DNA from: JABDGZ01 sp964487685
Lineage (GTDB): Bacteria > Omnitrophota > Gorgyraeia > Zapsychrales > Fredricksoniimonadaceae
NCBI GenBank assembly: GCA_964487685.1
Contig: CAZASA010000033.1
Coordinates: forward strand, 1 to 20,938
DNA length: 20,938 bases
Direction of reading: 5' to 3'
Shown: piece by piece, positions 1 to 6,660 of the stretch
Layout of the letters: each line of letters begins with the position of its first letter
Position numbering within the stretch: position 1 is the stretch's first letter
Notes under the pieces: model-generated
Told to the model about the DNA's origin: nothing
Databases searched by the model: none
The model's input: only the letters and a program-made list of their open reading frames with translations
Made by a program: the position numbers and the translations under genes

Positions 1-2
1 GA

Positions 3-86
3 GCTAAAGGAATAGGACCCAAAGTATTTATTAAAAATGCTATTAAAATCAAGAAATGGATTCCCGCTTTCGCGGGAATGACATAA
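3..86 (+). CDS. possible 3' end of a gene running in from the left edge
   Basis: A plus-strand frame is open from the left edge to a TAA at 84-86. It reads a basic stretch (AKGIGPKVFIKNAIKIKK) followed by WIPAFAGMT, which is the well-known translation of a dispersed 'attcccgc...gcgggaatgac' palindromic repeat. This could be the C-terminus of a real gene whose last nine residues were supplied by repeat insertion. With only 27 residues visible and no recognisable domain it may be chance; the opposite strand is also open here in one frame. Confidence 0.25.
   Translation, partial: AKGIGPKVFIKNAIKIKKWIPAFAGMT
60..79. repeat. dispersed palindromic repeat (WIPAFAGMT type)
   Basis: TTCCCGC (61-67) and GCGGGAA (72-78) form a 7-bp perfect inverted repeat around a TTTC loop, followed by TGACA. 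This is the familiar short palindrome found in many copies in numerous bacterial genomes. A related remnant (ggaatgacgg) is seen at 190-200. Confidence 0.75.
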
Positions 87-155
87 ATTTGAGCGGGAAT
101 GACATAAATTGAAGGAGGAATGACATAAATTGAAGGAGGAATGACATAAGTTGGG
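72..155. repeat. 21-bp tandem repeat, four copies
   Basis: The segment aatgacataaatt or a close variant recurs at 77, 98, 119 and 140, exactly 21 bp apart. Copies 1-2 begin gcggg and copies 3-4 begin gagg, so the array seems to have grown from the right arm of the adjacent palindrome. There are no unique spacers, so it is not a CRISPR. Confidence 0.85.
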
Positions 156-307
156 ATAGATATGACAAAAGATAGCCACCTCCGCCATGAGGAATGACGG
201 ATTAGCAATAAAATATCTTGGGAGCATGGGGTCTTACTGCTCATATATAAAGTATGCAATTTATTTAGATTAAAAACAAGAAAAGGAAGGACAAAATAAA
301 ATAAAAG
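87..307. other. non-coding stretch with repeat remnants
   Basis: No convincing gene is seen. The left part carries the tandem repeat. The middle (170-205) has a decayed repeat with a CCTC...GAGG hairpin and ggaatgacgg. The rest is A/T-rich sequence between the possible plus-strand gene end at 86 and the minus-strand terminator. Confidence 0.5.
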
Positions 308-338
308 ACCATCTGTAACTTGTTTCATTACAGATGGT
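308..338 (-). terminator. Rho-independent terminator of the copper operon
   Basis: ACCATCTGTAA (308-318) pairs perfectly with TTACAGATGGT (328-338), an 11-bp stem with a 9-nt loop. On the minus strand it is followed by TCTTTTATTTTATTTT. It lies about 50 bp past the stop of the TPR gene, the last gene of the minus-strand copper operon. Confidence 0.85.
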
Positions 339-388
339 TATATGATCTTAAAAAATGCGATCAATTAAATTATAATCATAAAACTGAT

Positions 389-961
389 TTAATTCCCCTT
401 ACCTGATTCCTTTTTCAATTCAACGATAAAATCAGGGTCAATTGTTCCGCCGATTTGTTTGATTTTATTGACATCTGCCCAGGCTTTGTCATATTCTTTT
501 AATTCGTCATAGACAAGCGCGCGGTTGTTGTAGGCTTTCACATAAATGGCATTGTACCTAATGGCCTTGGAATAATCGGCCAGGGCTTGAGTTAAATTGC
601 CTTGCGCGGCATAGGCATGGCCGCGGTTGTTATACGCCTCGGCATCCTTAGGTTTATTGGCAATGGCCATGGTAAAATCTGCAATGGCCGGATCTAAAAA
701 ACCTTGCTTGGCATAGGCGACACCCCTATTATCATAGGCCTTAGCAAGGTTGGGATTGATATCAAGAGCCTTAGTATAATCGTAGATAGCCTGTTTTAGA
801 TCGCCTCTGGCGTAAGAGTCGTTACCATCTACTAAATATTCCACGGCTGTCTCGGCACAGGCAGACGGGATGGCCCAAAATAAAAAGCCAACTAAAATTA
901 TTGATAGCTTTAAATTAAAGATTGCTTCGCTTCGCTCGCAATGACACGGAACTAATTTCAT
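389..961 (-). CDS. exported TPR-repeat protein
   Basis: 190 residues. After a hydrophobic signal-like segment (about 17-36, probable cleavage after ACA at 34-36) come four tetratricopeptide repeats of 34 residues, at about 38-71, 72-105, 106-139 and 140-173. Each shows the usual W/Y, G-A/Y and A-P pattern (for example 'AYDNRGVAYAKQG', 'AYNNRGHAYAAQG'). TPRs are protein-interaction scaffolds; the partner is not evident. The ATG overlaps the stop of the upstream YHS gene (ATGA), indicating translational coupling. Residues 6-14 (CHCERSEAI) come from a dispersed palindromic repeat, so the first 15 or so residues are repeat-derived and precede the original signal peptide; no better downstream ATG exists before that peptide. 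It is last in the copper operon and ends before a clear terminator. The role in metal handling is inferred from position only. Confidence 0.8.
   Translation of the reverse strand: MKLVPCHCERSEAIFNLKLSIILVGFLFWAIPSACAETAVEYLVDGNDSYARGDLKQAIYDYTKALDINPNLAKAYDNRGVAYAKQGFLDPAIADFTMAIANKPKDAEAYNNRGHAYAAQGNLTQALADYSKAIRYNAIYVKAYNNRALVYDELKEYDKAWADVNKIKQIGGTIDPDFIVELKKESGKGN
920..950. repeat. dispersed palindromic repeat (CHCERSEAI type) inside a start region
   Basis: The sequence ATTGCTTCGCTTCGCTCGCAATGAC (921-945 region) has ATTGC...GCAAT arms around GCTTCGCTTC. It is the known dispersed repeat whose translation reads CHCERSEAI or SLRAKRSNL. Here it forms codons 6-14 of the TPR gene. Confidence 0.75.
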
Positions 962-1245
962 TGCGTAATTTTAGCATCATCCTGGGCGATTTTGCTGTAT
1001 TTTTCAGGATGATTTTTAAAAGCATTCTTGCATCCCGGGCAACATAAATTATAAATCTTTCCATTATACGTATACGTAATTGGAGCTCCCATCTTGCCAA
1101 CAGCTTCACCAGTGACTGGGCAATGTTTATTTCCTACTTCTACCGGTTGGACTGATGATTGCTGTGGCACAGAAACTTCCTGAGCAAAAACCATACTCAT
1201 TGACATAAAAATAATACCCATCGTTAATGCTGTGATTCTTTTCAT
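958..1245 (-). CDS. exported YHS-domain metal-binding protein
   Basis: 95 residues from the chosen start. Residues 1-21 are a signal peptide (MKRITALTMG..., cleavage probably after VFA). Residues 41-84 are a YHS/TRASH-type domain with C42 (CPVTG), the aromatic strand YTYNGKIYNLCC and C68, C69 and C72 (CCPGC), then the closing FKNHPEKY. YHS domains of this kind bind copper or other soft metals and sit beside copper pumps. An ATG four codons upstream (1257) is rejected because GGAGGG (1250-1255) lies between the two and is placed to serve the ATG at 1245. The gene follows cusA by 75 bp and overlaps the TPR gene by 4 bp. A periplasmic copper-buffering role is likely from context but not proven. 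Confidence 0.85.
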   Translation of the reverse strand: MKRITALTMGIIFMSMSMVFAQEVSVPQQSSVQPVEVGNKHCPVTGEAVGKMGAPITYTYNGKIYNLCCPGCKNAFKNHPEKYSKIAQDDAKITQ

Positions 1246-1255
1246 AATACCCTCC
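1246..1255 (-). promoter_or_regulatory. Shine-Dalgarno deciding the YHS start
   Basis: On the minus strand GGAGGG is followed after 4 nt (TATT) by ATG at 1245. This supports the shorter start over the ATG at 1257, which overlaps the Shine-Dalgarno itself. Confidence 0.7.
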
Positions 1256-1288
1256 ATTTTAATTTTATTTTAAAATTAAACTCCCCCT

Positions 1289-1321
1289 GCCCCCTCTTTA
1301 AAAAAAAGAGGGGGCTTTTTT
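1289..1321. terminator. strong hairpin after cusA, probable terminator or mRNA-processing stem
   Basis: GCCCCCTCTTT (1289-1299) pairs with AAAGAGGGGGC (1305-1315), 11 bp with an A-only loop. The T-run (1316-1321) is on the plus-strand side, where no gene ends. On the minus strand the stem starts just after the cusA stop and is followed by AGGGGGAGTTTAATTTT, a poorer U-tract. It may partly terminate after cusA, leaving YHS/TPR at lower expression, or protect the cusA mRNA end. Confidence 0.5.
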
Positions 1322-4300
1322 ACTTTAATTTTCCTTTTAATTCAAAATTAGCTTTCCAGATGTAGTAGATCGCTGGATAGACTAAAAGTCCTAATAGGAA
1401 TGATGTCAATAAACCGCCAACCATGGGGGCGGCGATGCGCTTCATCACATCAGCGCCGGCACCGTCGGACCACATGATGGGCAGTAAGCCCACGAAGGCG
1501 GCCATCACGGTCATCATTTTGGGACGCAAACGACGAACGGAACCTTGAAGGATCGCTTCCTTTAGGTCCTTATAGGTGTTCATGCGATTCTCTTCTACTG
1601 CTTTCTTGAAAGCTAATTCCATAAAAAGCAGAAGTAAAACACCTGTTTCAGCATCAAGACCCATCAGTGCGATCATCCCGACCCATACCGCGATAGAAAT
1701 ATTAAATCCCATCGCGGACAAGAGCCATACAGCACCGATCAAAGAAAACGGTACTGATAAGAGCACAATGCCTGTTTGGACCATTGACTTCGTGTTCAAA
1801 TACAATAAAAACGCGATGATAAAAAGTGTTAATGGCAAAACCACTTTTAATCTTTCACGGACACGGAGCATGTTCTCGTATTGGCCGCTCCAAAGCAACC
1901 CATAGCCTTGGGGAAGTTTGACCTTTTCTTCCACGACCTTTTTGGCCTCATCCACATAGGTGCCGATGTCCCGGCCTGCCACATCCACATAGACGTAGCC
2001 TGCCAGTAACCCATTTTCATTTCGGATCATCGATGGGCCTGTGCGAAGAGCGATATCGGCGATCTGACTTAAAGGAATTTGAGCACCCGTGGAAGTTGCA
2101 ATTAAAACATGCTTTAATCTTTCCACATTGTTCCTTAATTCACTGGGATACCGGACATTAACTGAATAACGTTCTTGACCCTCTACAGTCTCTGTCACAT
2201 CTTCACCGCCGATGGCTGATGAGATCGTCATCTGGGCATCGTGGACGGAAAGGCCATAACGGGCCAGCTGTTCCCGTTTAAGATCGAAATCCAGGAAATA
2301 CCCTCCGGCAGTACGCTCCGCGTAAACGCTTCTGGTGCCTGGAATATTCCTGATAACCCCCTCCAACTGGATCCCGATACGCTCGATCTGATTGATATCA
2401 GAACCCAATACTTTAATGCCGATAGGAGTCCTCACACCCGTCGATAACATGTCGATGCGGTTTTTGATCGGCATAGTCCAGGCATTGGTCGTGCCGGGAA
2501 TTGACAATCTCTTGTCCATTTGATCAACGAGCTGTTGATGGGAGATATGATCAGGCCAAAAAACTTTAAATGGTCCTTGAAGTATTTCAGGCCATGATGA
2601 ATACCATTGATGGATCTTAGGCCAATCGCTTTCAGGCTTTAAAAGCACCACTGTTTCCATCATTGAAAGCGGTGCCGGGTCTGTTGAAGATCCCATACGA
2701 CCGGATTTTCCCCAGACACTAATGACCTCAGGAAAACTTTTGATGAGCTTATCCTGTGTTTGTAATAATTTCATCGCATTAGGCGCAGAAATACCCGGCA
2801 TGGTGATGGGCATATACAAAATACTGCCTTCCCATAATGGCGGCATGAATTCTGAACCTAGTTTCAAATACACCGGAACGGTGACTAACATTAACACCAT
2901 GGCCCCGGCGATGATCCCTTTAGGATAACGCAAGACAAAGCGGCAAACAGGATCATATATTTTAAAAAGAACACGGCTGACCGGATGCTTTTCTTCCGGG
3001 TAATATTTACCTACAAGCAAGGCATTCAGGATCTTTGACCGGTAAGGCTTGACCCGCAAGAGCAGCATGCGTAAGGCCGGATTAAGGGTCACCACTAAAA
3101 CAGCGGCGATGGTCATGGCAAAGGTCTTGGACCAGGCCAATGGTTTGAATAATCGTCCTTCCTGGTCAACCAAGGTAAAGATCGGCAAGAACGAAACCGC
3201 AATGACTAACAACGAGAAAAAAACCGCCGGCCCAACTTCTTTAAGGGCTTTAATACAGACCTGCCGGTAATCTTCTTTTCGGCCGCCCGCTTCCCAATAT
3301 TCCAGATGCTTATACACATTTTCCATTTGCACAATGGCCCCATCAACCAGGATCCCGATCGATATGGCAATACCTGCCAACGACATGATATTCGATGTCA
3401 AGTGCATGCCTAGCAAGGGAATAAAGGCCAGGATCACAGCCACTGGGATCGTGATGATAGGAATAAATGCCGACGGGAAATGCCAAAGAAAGAATAAGAT
3501 GACCAAGCTGACAATGACCATTTCTTCGGTTAGCTGATGCCTTAAATTCTCAATGGCCCTTAAGATCAATTCTGAACGGTCATACGTCACCTTGATCTCG
3601 ACACCATCCGGCAAGGATGATTTGATCTCATTGAGTTTCTCTTTGACCCGATTAATAACATTCAGGGCATTTTCACCGAAACGCATGACGACAGTACCGC
3701 CCACCACATCTCCTTGGCCGTCCAGATCAGAAAGGCCGCGCCGCAATTCAGAACCAACACCAACCCGGGCGACATTCTTAATAAGGATCGGCGTGCCATG
3801 CCCATCTGTGCTCACCACGGTTTCTTCCAGGTCTTTGATGGATTTGACATAACCATGGCCACGTACCATGTATTCCGCGCCGCTTAAGTCCAACAACCCG
3901 CCGCCTGACTCTTCATTGCCGTTTTTCACAGCATCGACGAGTTTGGTGATAGGAATGTTGTAAACCAATAACTTGTTTGGATCAGCGGTGATCTGGTACT
4001 GCTTGACAAAGCCGCCTAATGAAGCCACTTCAGCAACGCCAGGCACGCTTTGCAGGTGATAACGCAGATACCAATCCTGATAACTGCGCAATTGCTGAAG
4101 ATCATGCTTGCCGCTTTTGTCGACCAGTACGTACTGATACACCCAGCCAACGCCCGTGGCATCAGGCCCCAGTTCTGTTTTGACACCTTCCGGCAGTCGC
4201 GGGATGATCTTGCTTAAATACTCCAAGACCCGGCTGCGAGCCCAATAAATATCCACGCCATCATTGAAGATGACATAAACATAGGAGAACCCGAAATCCG

Positions 4301-4580
4301 AGAAACCGCGTACAGCTTTGACGCCGGGAACCCCTAATAAGGAAGATACGATGGGATACGTAACCTGATCTTCAACAATATCCGGACTGCGGTCCCAGCG
4401 TGAATAGACAATGACCTGTGAATCTGAAAGGTCAGGGATCGCATCCAAGGGAATATTTTGAATGGACCAAACGGCCGCGATCAAGGCAACGGCCACACAA
4501 AGGATCACGAGATATTTATTTTGGGCTGAAAAACCGATCAAACGTTCGATCCAGCCTTCTTTTTTTTCGGTATTATTCAT
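1320..4580 (-). CDS. cusA: CusA-family heavy-metal RND efflux pump (copper/silver)
   Basis: 1086 residues, the full family length. This is an inner-membrane proton-driven pump that takes metal ions from the periplasm or cytoplasm and passes them to an adaptor and outer-membrane channel. First TM about 22-41, second TM cluster about 350-510 with the proton-relay acid D413 (GILVDGAIVQMEN), C-terminal TM cluster about 920-1078. The three methionines of the Cu/Ag site in E. coli CusA (M573, M623, M672) have clear counterparts: M590 (LYMP), M640 (PLSMMET) and M711 (NRIDMLSTG). This favours Cu(I)/Ag(I) over Zn/Co/Cd. The start overlaps the end of cusB by 8 bp and is preceded by GGGAGC. No CusC or regulator gene is adjacent in the window. 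Confidence 0.95.
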   Translation of the reverse strand: MNNTEKKEGWIERLIGFSAQNKYLVILCVAVALIAAVWSIQNIPLDAIPDLSDSQVIVYSRWDRSPDIVEDQVTYPIVSSLLGVPGVKAVRGFSDFGFSYVYVIFNDGVDIYWARSRVLEYLSKIIPRLPEGVKTELGPDATGVGWVYQYVLVDKSGKHDLQQLRSYQDWYLRYHLQSVPGVAEVASLGGFVKQYQITADPNKLLVYNIPITKLVDAVKNGNEESGGGLLDLSGAEYMVRGHGYVKSIKDLEETVVSTDGHGTPILIKNVARVGVGSELRRGLSDLDGQGDVVGGTVVMRFGENALNVINRVKEKLNEIKSSLPDGVEIKVTYDRSELILRAIENLRHQLTEEMVIVSLVILFFLWHFPSAFIPIITIPVAVILAFIPLLGMHLTSNIMSLAGIAISIGILVDGAIVQMENVYKHLEYWEAGGRKEDYRQVCIKALKEVGPAVFFSLLVIAVSFLPIFTLVDQEGRLFKPLAWSKTFAMTIAAVLVVTLNPALRMLLLRVKPYRSKILNALLVGKYYPEEKHPVSRVLFKIYDPVCRFVLRYPKGIIAGAMVLMLVTVPVYLKLGSEFMPPLWEGSILYMPITMPGISAPNAMKLLQTQDKLIKSFPEVISVWGKSGRMGSSTDPAPLSMMETVVLLKPESDWPKIHQWYSSWPEILQGPFKVFWPDHISHQQLVDQMDKRLSIPGTTNAWTMPIKNRIDMLSTGVRTPIGIKVLGSDINQIERIGIQLEGVIRNIPGTRSVYAERTAGGYFLDFDLKREQLARYGLSVHDAQMTISSAIGGEDVTETVEGQERYSVNVRYPSELRNNVERLKHVLIATSTGAQIPLSQIADIALRTGPSMIRNENGLLAGYVYVDVAGRDIGTYVDEAKKVVEEKVKLPQGYGLLWSGQYENMLRVRERLKVVLPLTLFIIAFLLYLNTKSMVQTGIVLLSVPFSLIGAVWLLSAMGFNISIAVWVGMIALMGLDAETGVLLLLFMELAFKKAVEENRMNTYKDLKEAILQGSVRRLRPKMMTVMAAFVGLLPIMWSDGAGADVMKRIAAPMVGGLLTSFLLGLLVYPAIYYIWKANFELKGKLK

Positions 4581-5406
4581 GGCTTGCTCCCTGTTCTATA
4601 CCTGCCTGAACTCGGCTTTCAGAATCCAGAAGGAAGTTTCCGCTCACAACAATGCGTTCCCCTTCTTTCAGACCTGATTTGACTTCAAACCCATCATCAA
4701 CTTCCCAGCCGGTTTGAATTTCCCGAGGCTCAAAGGTCCCCTCATCTTTTTGGACAAATACGATCTTACGGACCCCTGTATCCATCACGGCGTCTCGGGG
4801 GACAATGATAGCTTCTCCTAAATTTACAGGAAGCTCAACGTTAACAAACATGTTCGTTTTGAATTTCCTTTGTTTATTAAACTTAAGCGAGATCCTGACA
4901 CGGATGGTCCTGGATGTCTCATCAATGCTGGTATCAATACTATTGACAACGCCTTCATATTTTTTATGATAGGCCGGCACTTCGACGATGGCTTTATGCC
5001 CGACCTTGATAAATTCAAGGTCACCTTCAAATACCTGAGCATAGACCTGACCTTCATATTCCCCTGCAGTTCTGATGGTTTTGATAAGGCTTTGCTTCCC
5101 CAGGATTGCTGTCCTGATACCCACCAATTGCTGGCGTTGGGCTGTTACCGCGATCGTCGTGTAACCTTCTATCGTTGACCCCGTCTGTTTAGGCGCATCT
5201 GCCTTTTGAACAAGGTCCATGCCGCAGATCGGGCAATGACCTGGATGGTCATACAGGATCTGAGGATGCATCGGGCAGTACCAAATTTCGTGATGCCCCT
5301 GATTGCTATTGGCTTGGTTAGGATTAAGTTGCGGCCTAATAAATATCCCGATCCCCAAAGCTATGGCAGCGATAATAATGATCAATATAATATTTTTTGC
5401 GTTCAT
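4573..5406 (-). CDS. cusB: CusB-like periplasmic adaptor with internal deletion
   Basis: 277 residues; CusB-type adaptors usually have about 400 or more. Order: N-terminal TM/signal anchor (5-24), HMBD heavy-metal-binding motif (43-66: YCPMHPQI...HCPICGMDL), start of the membrane-proximal region (about 82-115), then directly the beta-barrel (about 121-195: YAQVFEGDLEFIKVG) and C-terminal membrane-proximal domain ending LLDSESRVQAG. What is missing is the stretch that normally lies between 'TAGxxxxDE' and 'YAxVYExDLPFIKVG': the lipoyl (barrel-sandwich) domain and the alpha-helical hairpin. The reading frame is intact across the junction (residues 115-121, near 5043-5064). The start has AAGAAGAG upstream. 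Second-last of the pump genes, overlapping cusA. The flanking domains are convincing CusB; how a hairpin-less adaptor reaches an outer-membrane channel is open. Confidence 0.85.
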   Translation of the reverse strand: MNAKNIILIIIIAAIALGIGIFIRPQLNPNQANSNQGHHEIWYCPMHPQILYDHPGHCPICGMDLVQKADAPKQTGSTIEGYTTIAVTAQRQQLVGIRTAILGKQSLIKTIRTAGEYEGQVYAQVFEGDLEFIKVGHKAIVEVPAYHKKYEGVVNSIDTSIDETSRTIRVRISLKFNKQRKFKTNMFVNVELPVNLGEAIIVPRDAVMDTGVRKIVFVQKDEGTFEPREIQTGWEVDDGFEVKSGLKEGERIVVSGNFLLDSESRVQAGIEQGASHE

Positions 5407-5432
5407 ATGATCTCTTCTTTCTTTTGAGGGGT

Positions 5433-5657
5433 TTAATTAGTCCCTTCGGCCCCTTTTTTAATTAAATTCATCCCACATATCGGACAAGTGCCCGGATGGT
5501 CATATTGGATCTGCGGATGCATCGGGCAATACCAAATTTCATGGGCCCCTTGATTCGCAGAGTTTTGTTGAGCATTAGTTTGCTGACTAATAGAAACCCC
5601 TGTTCCTAATGCGATGACTGCAAAGATAACGGTCAAAATAATATATTTAGTTTTCAT
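5433..5657 (-). CDS. small membrane-anchored HMBD heavy-metal-binding protein
   Basis: 74 residues: a signal/anchor segment (5-24), a short polar linker and one HMBD motif (43-66: YCPMHPQIQYDHP, CPICGM) with C44, C58 and C61, M46, H47 and M63 as likely ligands. It stops just after the motif. The motif is at exactly the same residue positions as in the CusB encoded 27 bp downstream, and the anchor and linker are also alike (IALGTGVSI against IALGIGIFI; NSANQGAHEIWY against NSNQGHHEIWY). It therefore looks like a duplicate of the cusB 5' end. GAGGA precedes the ATG. A periplasmic copper chaperone or buffer feeding CusA is a reasonable inference. Confidence 0.85.
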   Translation of the reverse strand: MKTKYIILTVIFAVIALGTGVSISQQTNAQQNSANQGAHEIWYCPMHPQIQYDHPGTCPICGMNLIKKGAEGTN

Positions 5658-5692
5658 GGCATTTCCTCTAATTTATAGAAATTAATACACCC

Positions 5693-5715
5693 CTCTTATG
5701 ACCCATTCATAAAAG
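5693..5715. promoter_or_regulatory. inverted repeat in leader of HMBD/cusBA
   Basis: CTCTTATGA (5693-5701) and TCATAAAAG (5707-5715) are complementary except for one position, with a CCCAT spacer. It lies between the Cys-rich gene and the HMBD gene and has no T-run after it, so an operator for a dimeric regulator is more likely than a terminator. No known regulator could be assigned. Confidence 0.35.
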
Positions 5716-5739
5716 GTAGATCTTATAATTTAGAGAAAA

Positions 5740-6129
5740 TTAAACGCGGAGATTAAAGGTCCTAAGATAAAGCGGGGTCAAACTGATACCCAGAGGCGGA
5801 CCTCCGGGCGGATAGGCAGATAATATAGAAGGTGCTAAGGTTAATTGGTGATTAATTAAAAAATGTGTCACCGGGAATGCTTTAGCTGAAACGACCGGTG
5901 AGACAATTGTTGAACTATGCAAAAATTCAGCACTTGTCAATTGCTGCTGGCATGCTGTAGCAGGACTGGAAGACTTGCCTTGGGATTTATCTCCCGGGCA
6001 ATGGCTGCATACGATCTGTTTATGGAAGACCGCCATCACTGTCGGCGCAATGCAGCAGCACACGACCGTTGCAACACCCAAGGTCATGGTCAACAAAGCA
6101 GCTATGGATAGTTTAAATATTCTTTTCAT
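5740..6129 (-). CDS. Cys-rich exported protein of the copper operon, unrecognised family
   Basis: 129 residues. The N-terminus has a basic start and hydrophobic core (7-35) containing a CCC triplet (24-26). It is followed by CSHC (41-44), C60 and several histidines (36, 43, 71, 89, 94), then a Pro/Gly-rich tail (YPPGGPPLG) ending LYLRTFNLRV. I do not recognise the family with certainty; the size, Cys/His content and tail recall small secreted proteins found next to copper-resistance genes. It is the first gene after a sigma70-like promoter that stops about 12 bp before the ATG, and no Shine-Dalgarno is visible. If the mRNA is not nearly leaderless, the start could be M15. A metal-binding or regulatory role is inferred from composition and operon position only. 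Confidence 0.65.
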   Translation of the reverse strand: MKRIFKLSIAALLTMTLGVATVVCCCIAPTVMAVFHKQIVCSHCPGDKSQGKSSSPATACQQQLTSAEFLHSSTIVSPVVSAKAFPVTHFLINHQLTLAPSILSAYPPGGPPLGISLTPLYLRTFNLRV

Positions 6130-6141
6130 AATGACAATTCA

Positions 6142-6169
6142 AGTATACGACATTCCCCTCATTTCTCAA
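6142..6169 (-). promoter_or_regulatory. sigma70-like promoter of the copper operon
   Basis: Minus strand: TTGAGA (6169-6164), 16-bp spacer, TATACT (6147-6142). The ATG at 6129 follows after 12 bp, leaving a leader of about 5-7 nt. The spacer is 16 bp, not the 19-20 bp typical of MerR/CueR-controlled promoters, so control by CueR is not suggested. Confidence 0.6.
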
Positions 6170-6213
6170 TCAGTAATACTACGTATGGTCTTTCCCACCC
6201 TTCCTTAAGATAG

Positions 6214-6645
6214 TCAGGATGTGGCAGTAATAATCGCCACGAGAAGGACTAGGCCTCCGCCTAAAATGACTTGCCAAGTAAGCTTCTCCCCGAGAAACAT
6301 AATACCAAATAGGATCGCCAGGGCAACGCTTAATTTATCGACCGGTGCTACCTTTGATATAGGACCGATCTGAATGGCCCGGTAATAACAAAGCCAGGAA
6401 AGCCCTGTGGCAATACCGGAAAGTATAAGAAAAGCCCATGTCTTAGCATCAATGGTTTGCGGCTTCTGCCATTCATGGCGCACGCATAAGATACCTGCGA
6501 TCATGGCAATAATAACAATGGTCCTGATGAAAGTGGCTAAATTAGAGTTGATGTTCATGACCCCAATTTTGCCAAACAGCACCGTGAGGCCCGCGAAAAA
6601 CGCGGAGCCCAATGCATAAATCTGCCAGTTCGAGAGTAATTTCAT
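6214..6645 (-). CDS. single-domain EamA/DMT transporter
   Basis: 143 residues with five hydrophobic segments (about 8-25, 37-54, 69-87, 97-118, 123-141), the length of one EamA repeat, half of the usual ten-TM drug/metabolite transporter. The family signature is seen in 'SAFFAGLTVLFGKIG' near the N-terminus and 'DKLSVALAILFGIMFLGEKLTWQ' near the C-terminus. Such half-size members are common and are thought to act as dimers; the substrate is unknown. AAAGGA lies 8 bp before the ATG. It is the last gene of the seven-gene minus-strand operon, 15 bp after the TauE gene. No terminator is visible before the copper promoter region. Confidence 0.85.
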   Translation of the reverse strand: MKLLSNWQIYALGSAFFAGLTVLFGKIGVMNINSNLATFIRTIVIIAMIAGILCVRHEWQKPQTIDAKTWAFLILSGIATGLSWLCYYRAIQIGPISKVAPVDKLSVALAILFGIMFLGEKLTWQVILGGGLVLLVAIITATS

Positions 6646-6660
6646 AGGTCTAATCCTTTG

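Noticed and set aside
1..59. Minus-strand hydrophobic frame (HFLILIAFLINTLGP)
   Set aside because: No start codon except within the repeat, no Shine-Dalgarno, and it would be immediately cut by the window edge; cannot be supported.
72..155. Possible CRISPR array
   Set aside because: The 21-bp units are directly adjacent with no variable spacers and no cas genes nearby; it is a simple tandem repeat.
915..1109. Minus-strand open frame of 64 codons ending SLRAKRSNL
   Set aside because: It lies in another frame of the YHS and TPR genes and its end is the dispersed repeat; no own start signal or domain.
1246..1257. Upstream ATG for the YHS gene (adds MEGI)
   Set aside because: It overlaps the GGAGGG that serves the ATG at 1245 and spoils the signal-peptide start MKRI.
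6142..6169. CueR/MerR-type copper promoter
   Set aside because: The spacer is 16 bp, not 19-20 bp, and no dyad typical of CueR lies between the boxes.
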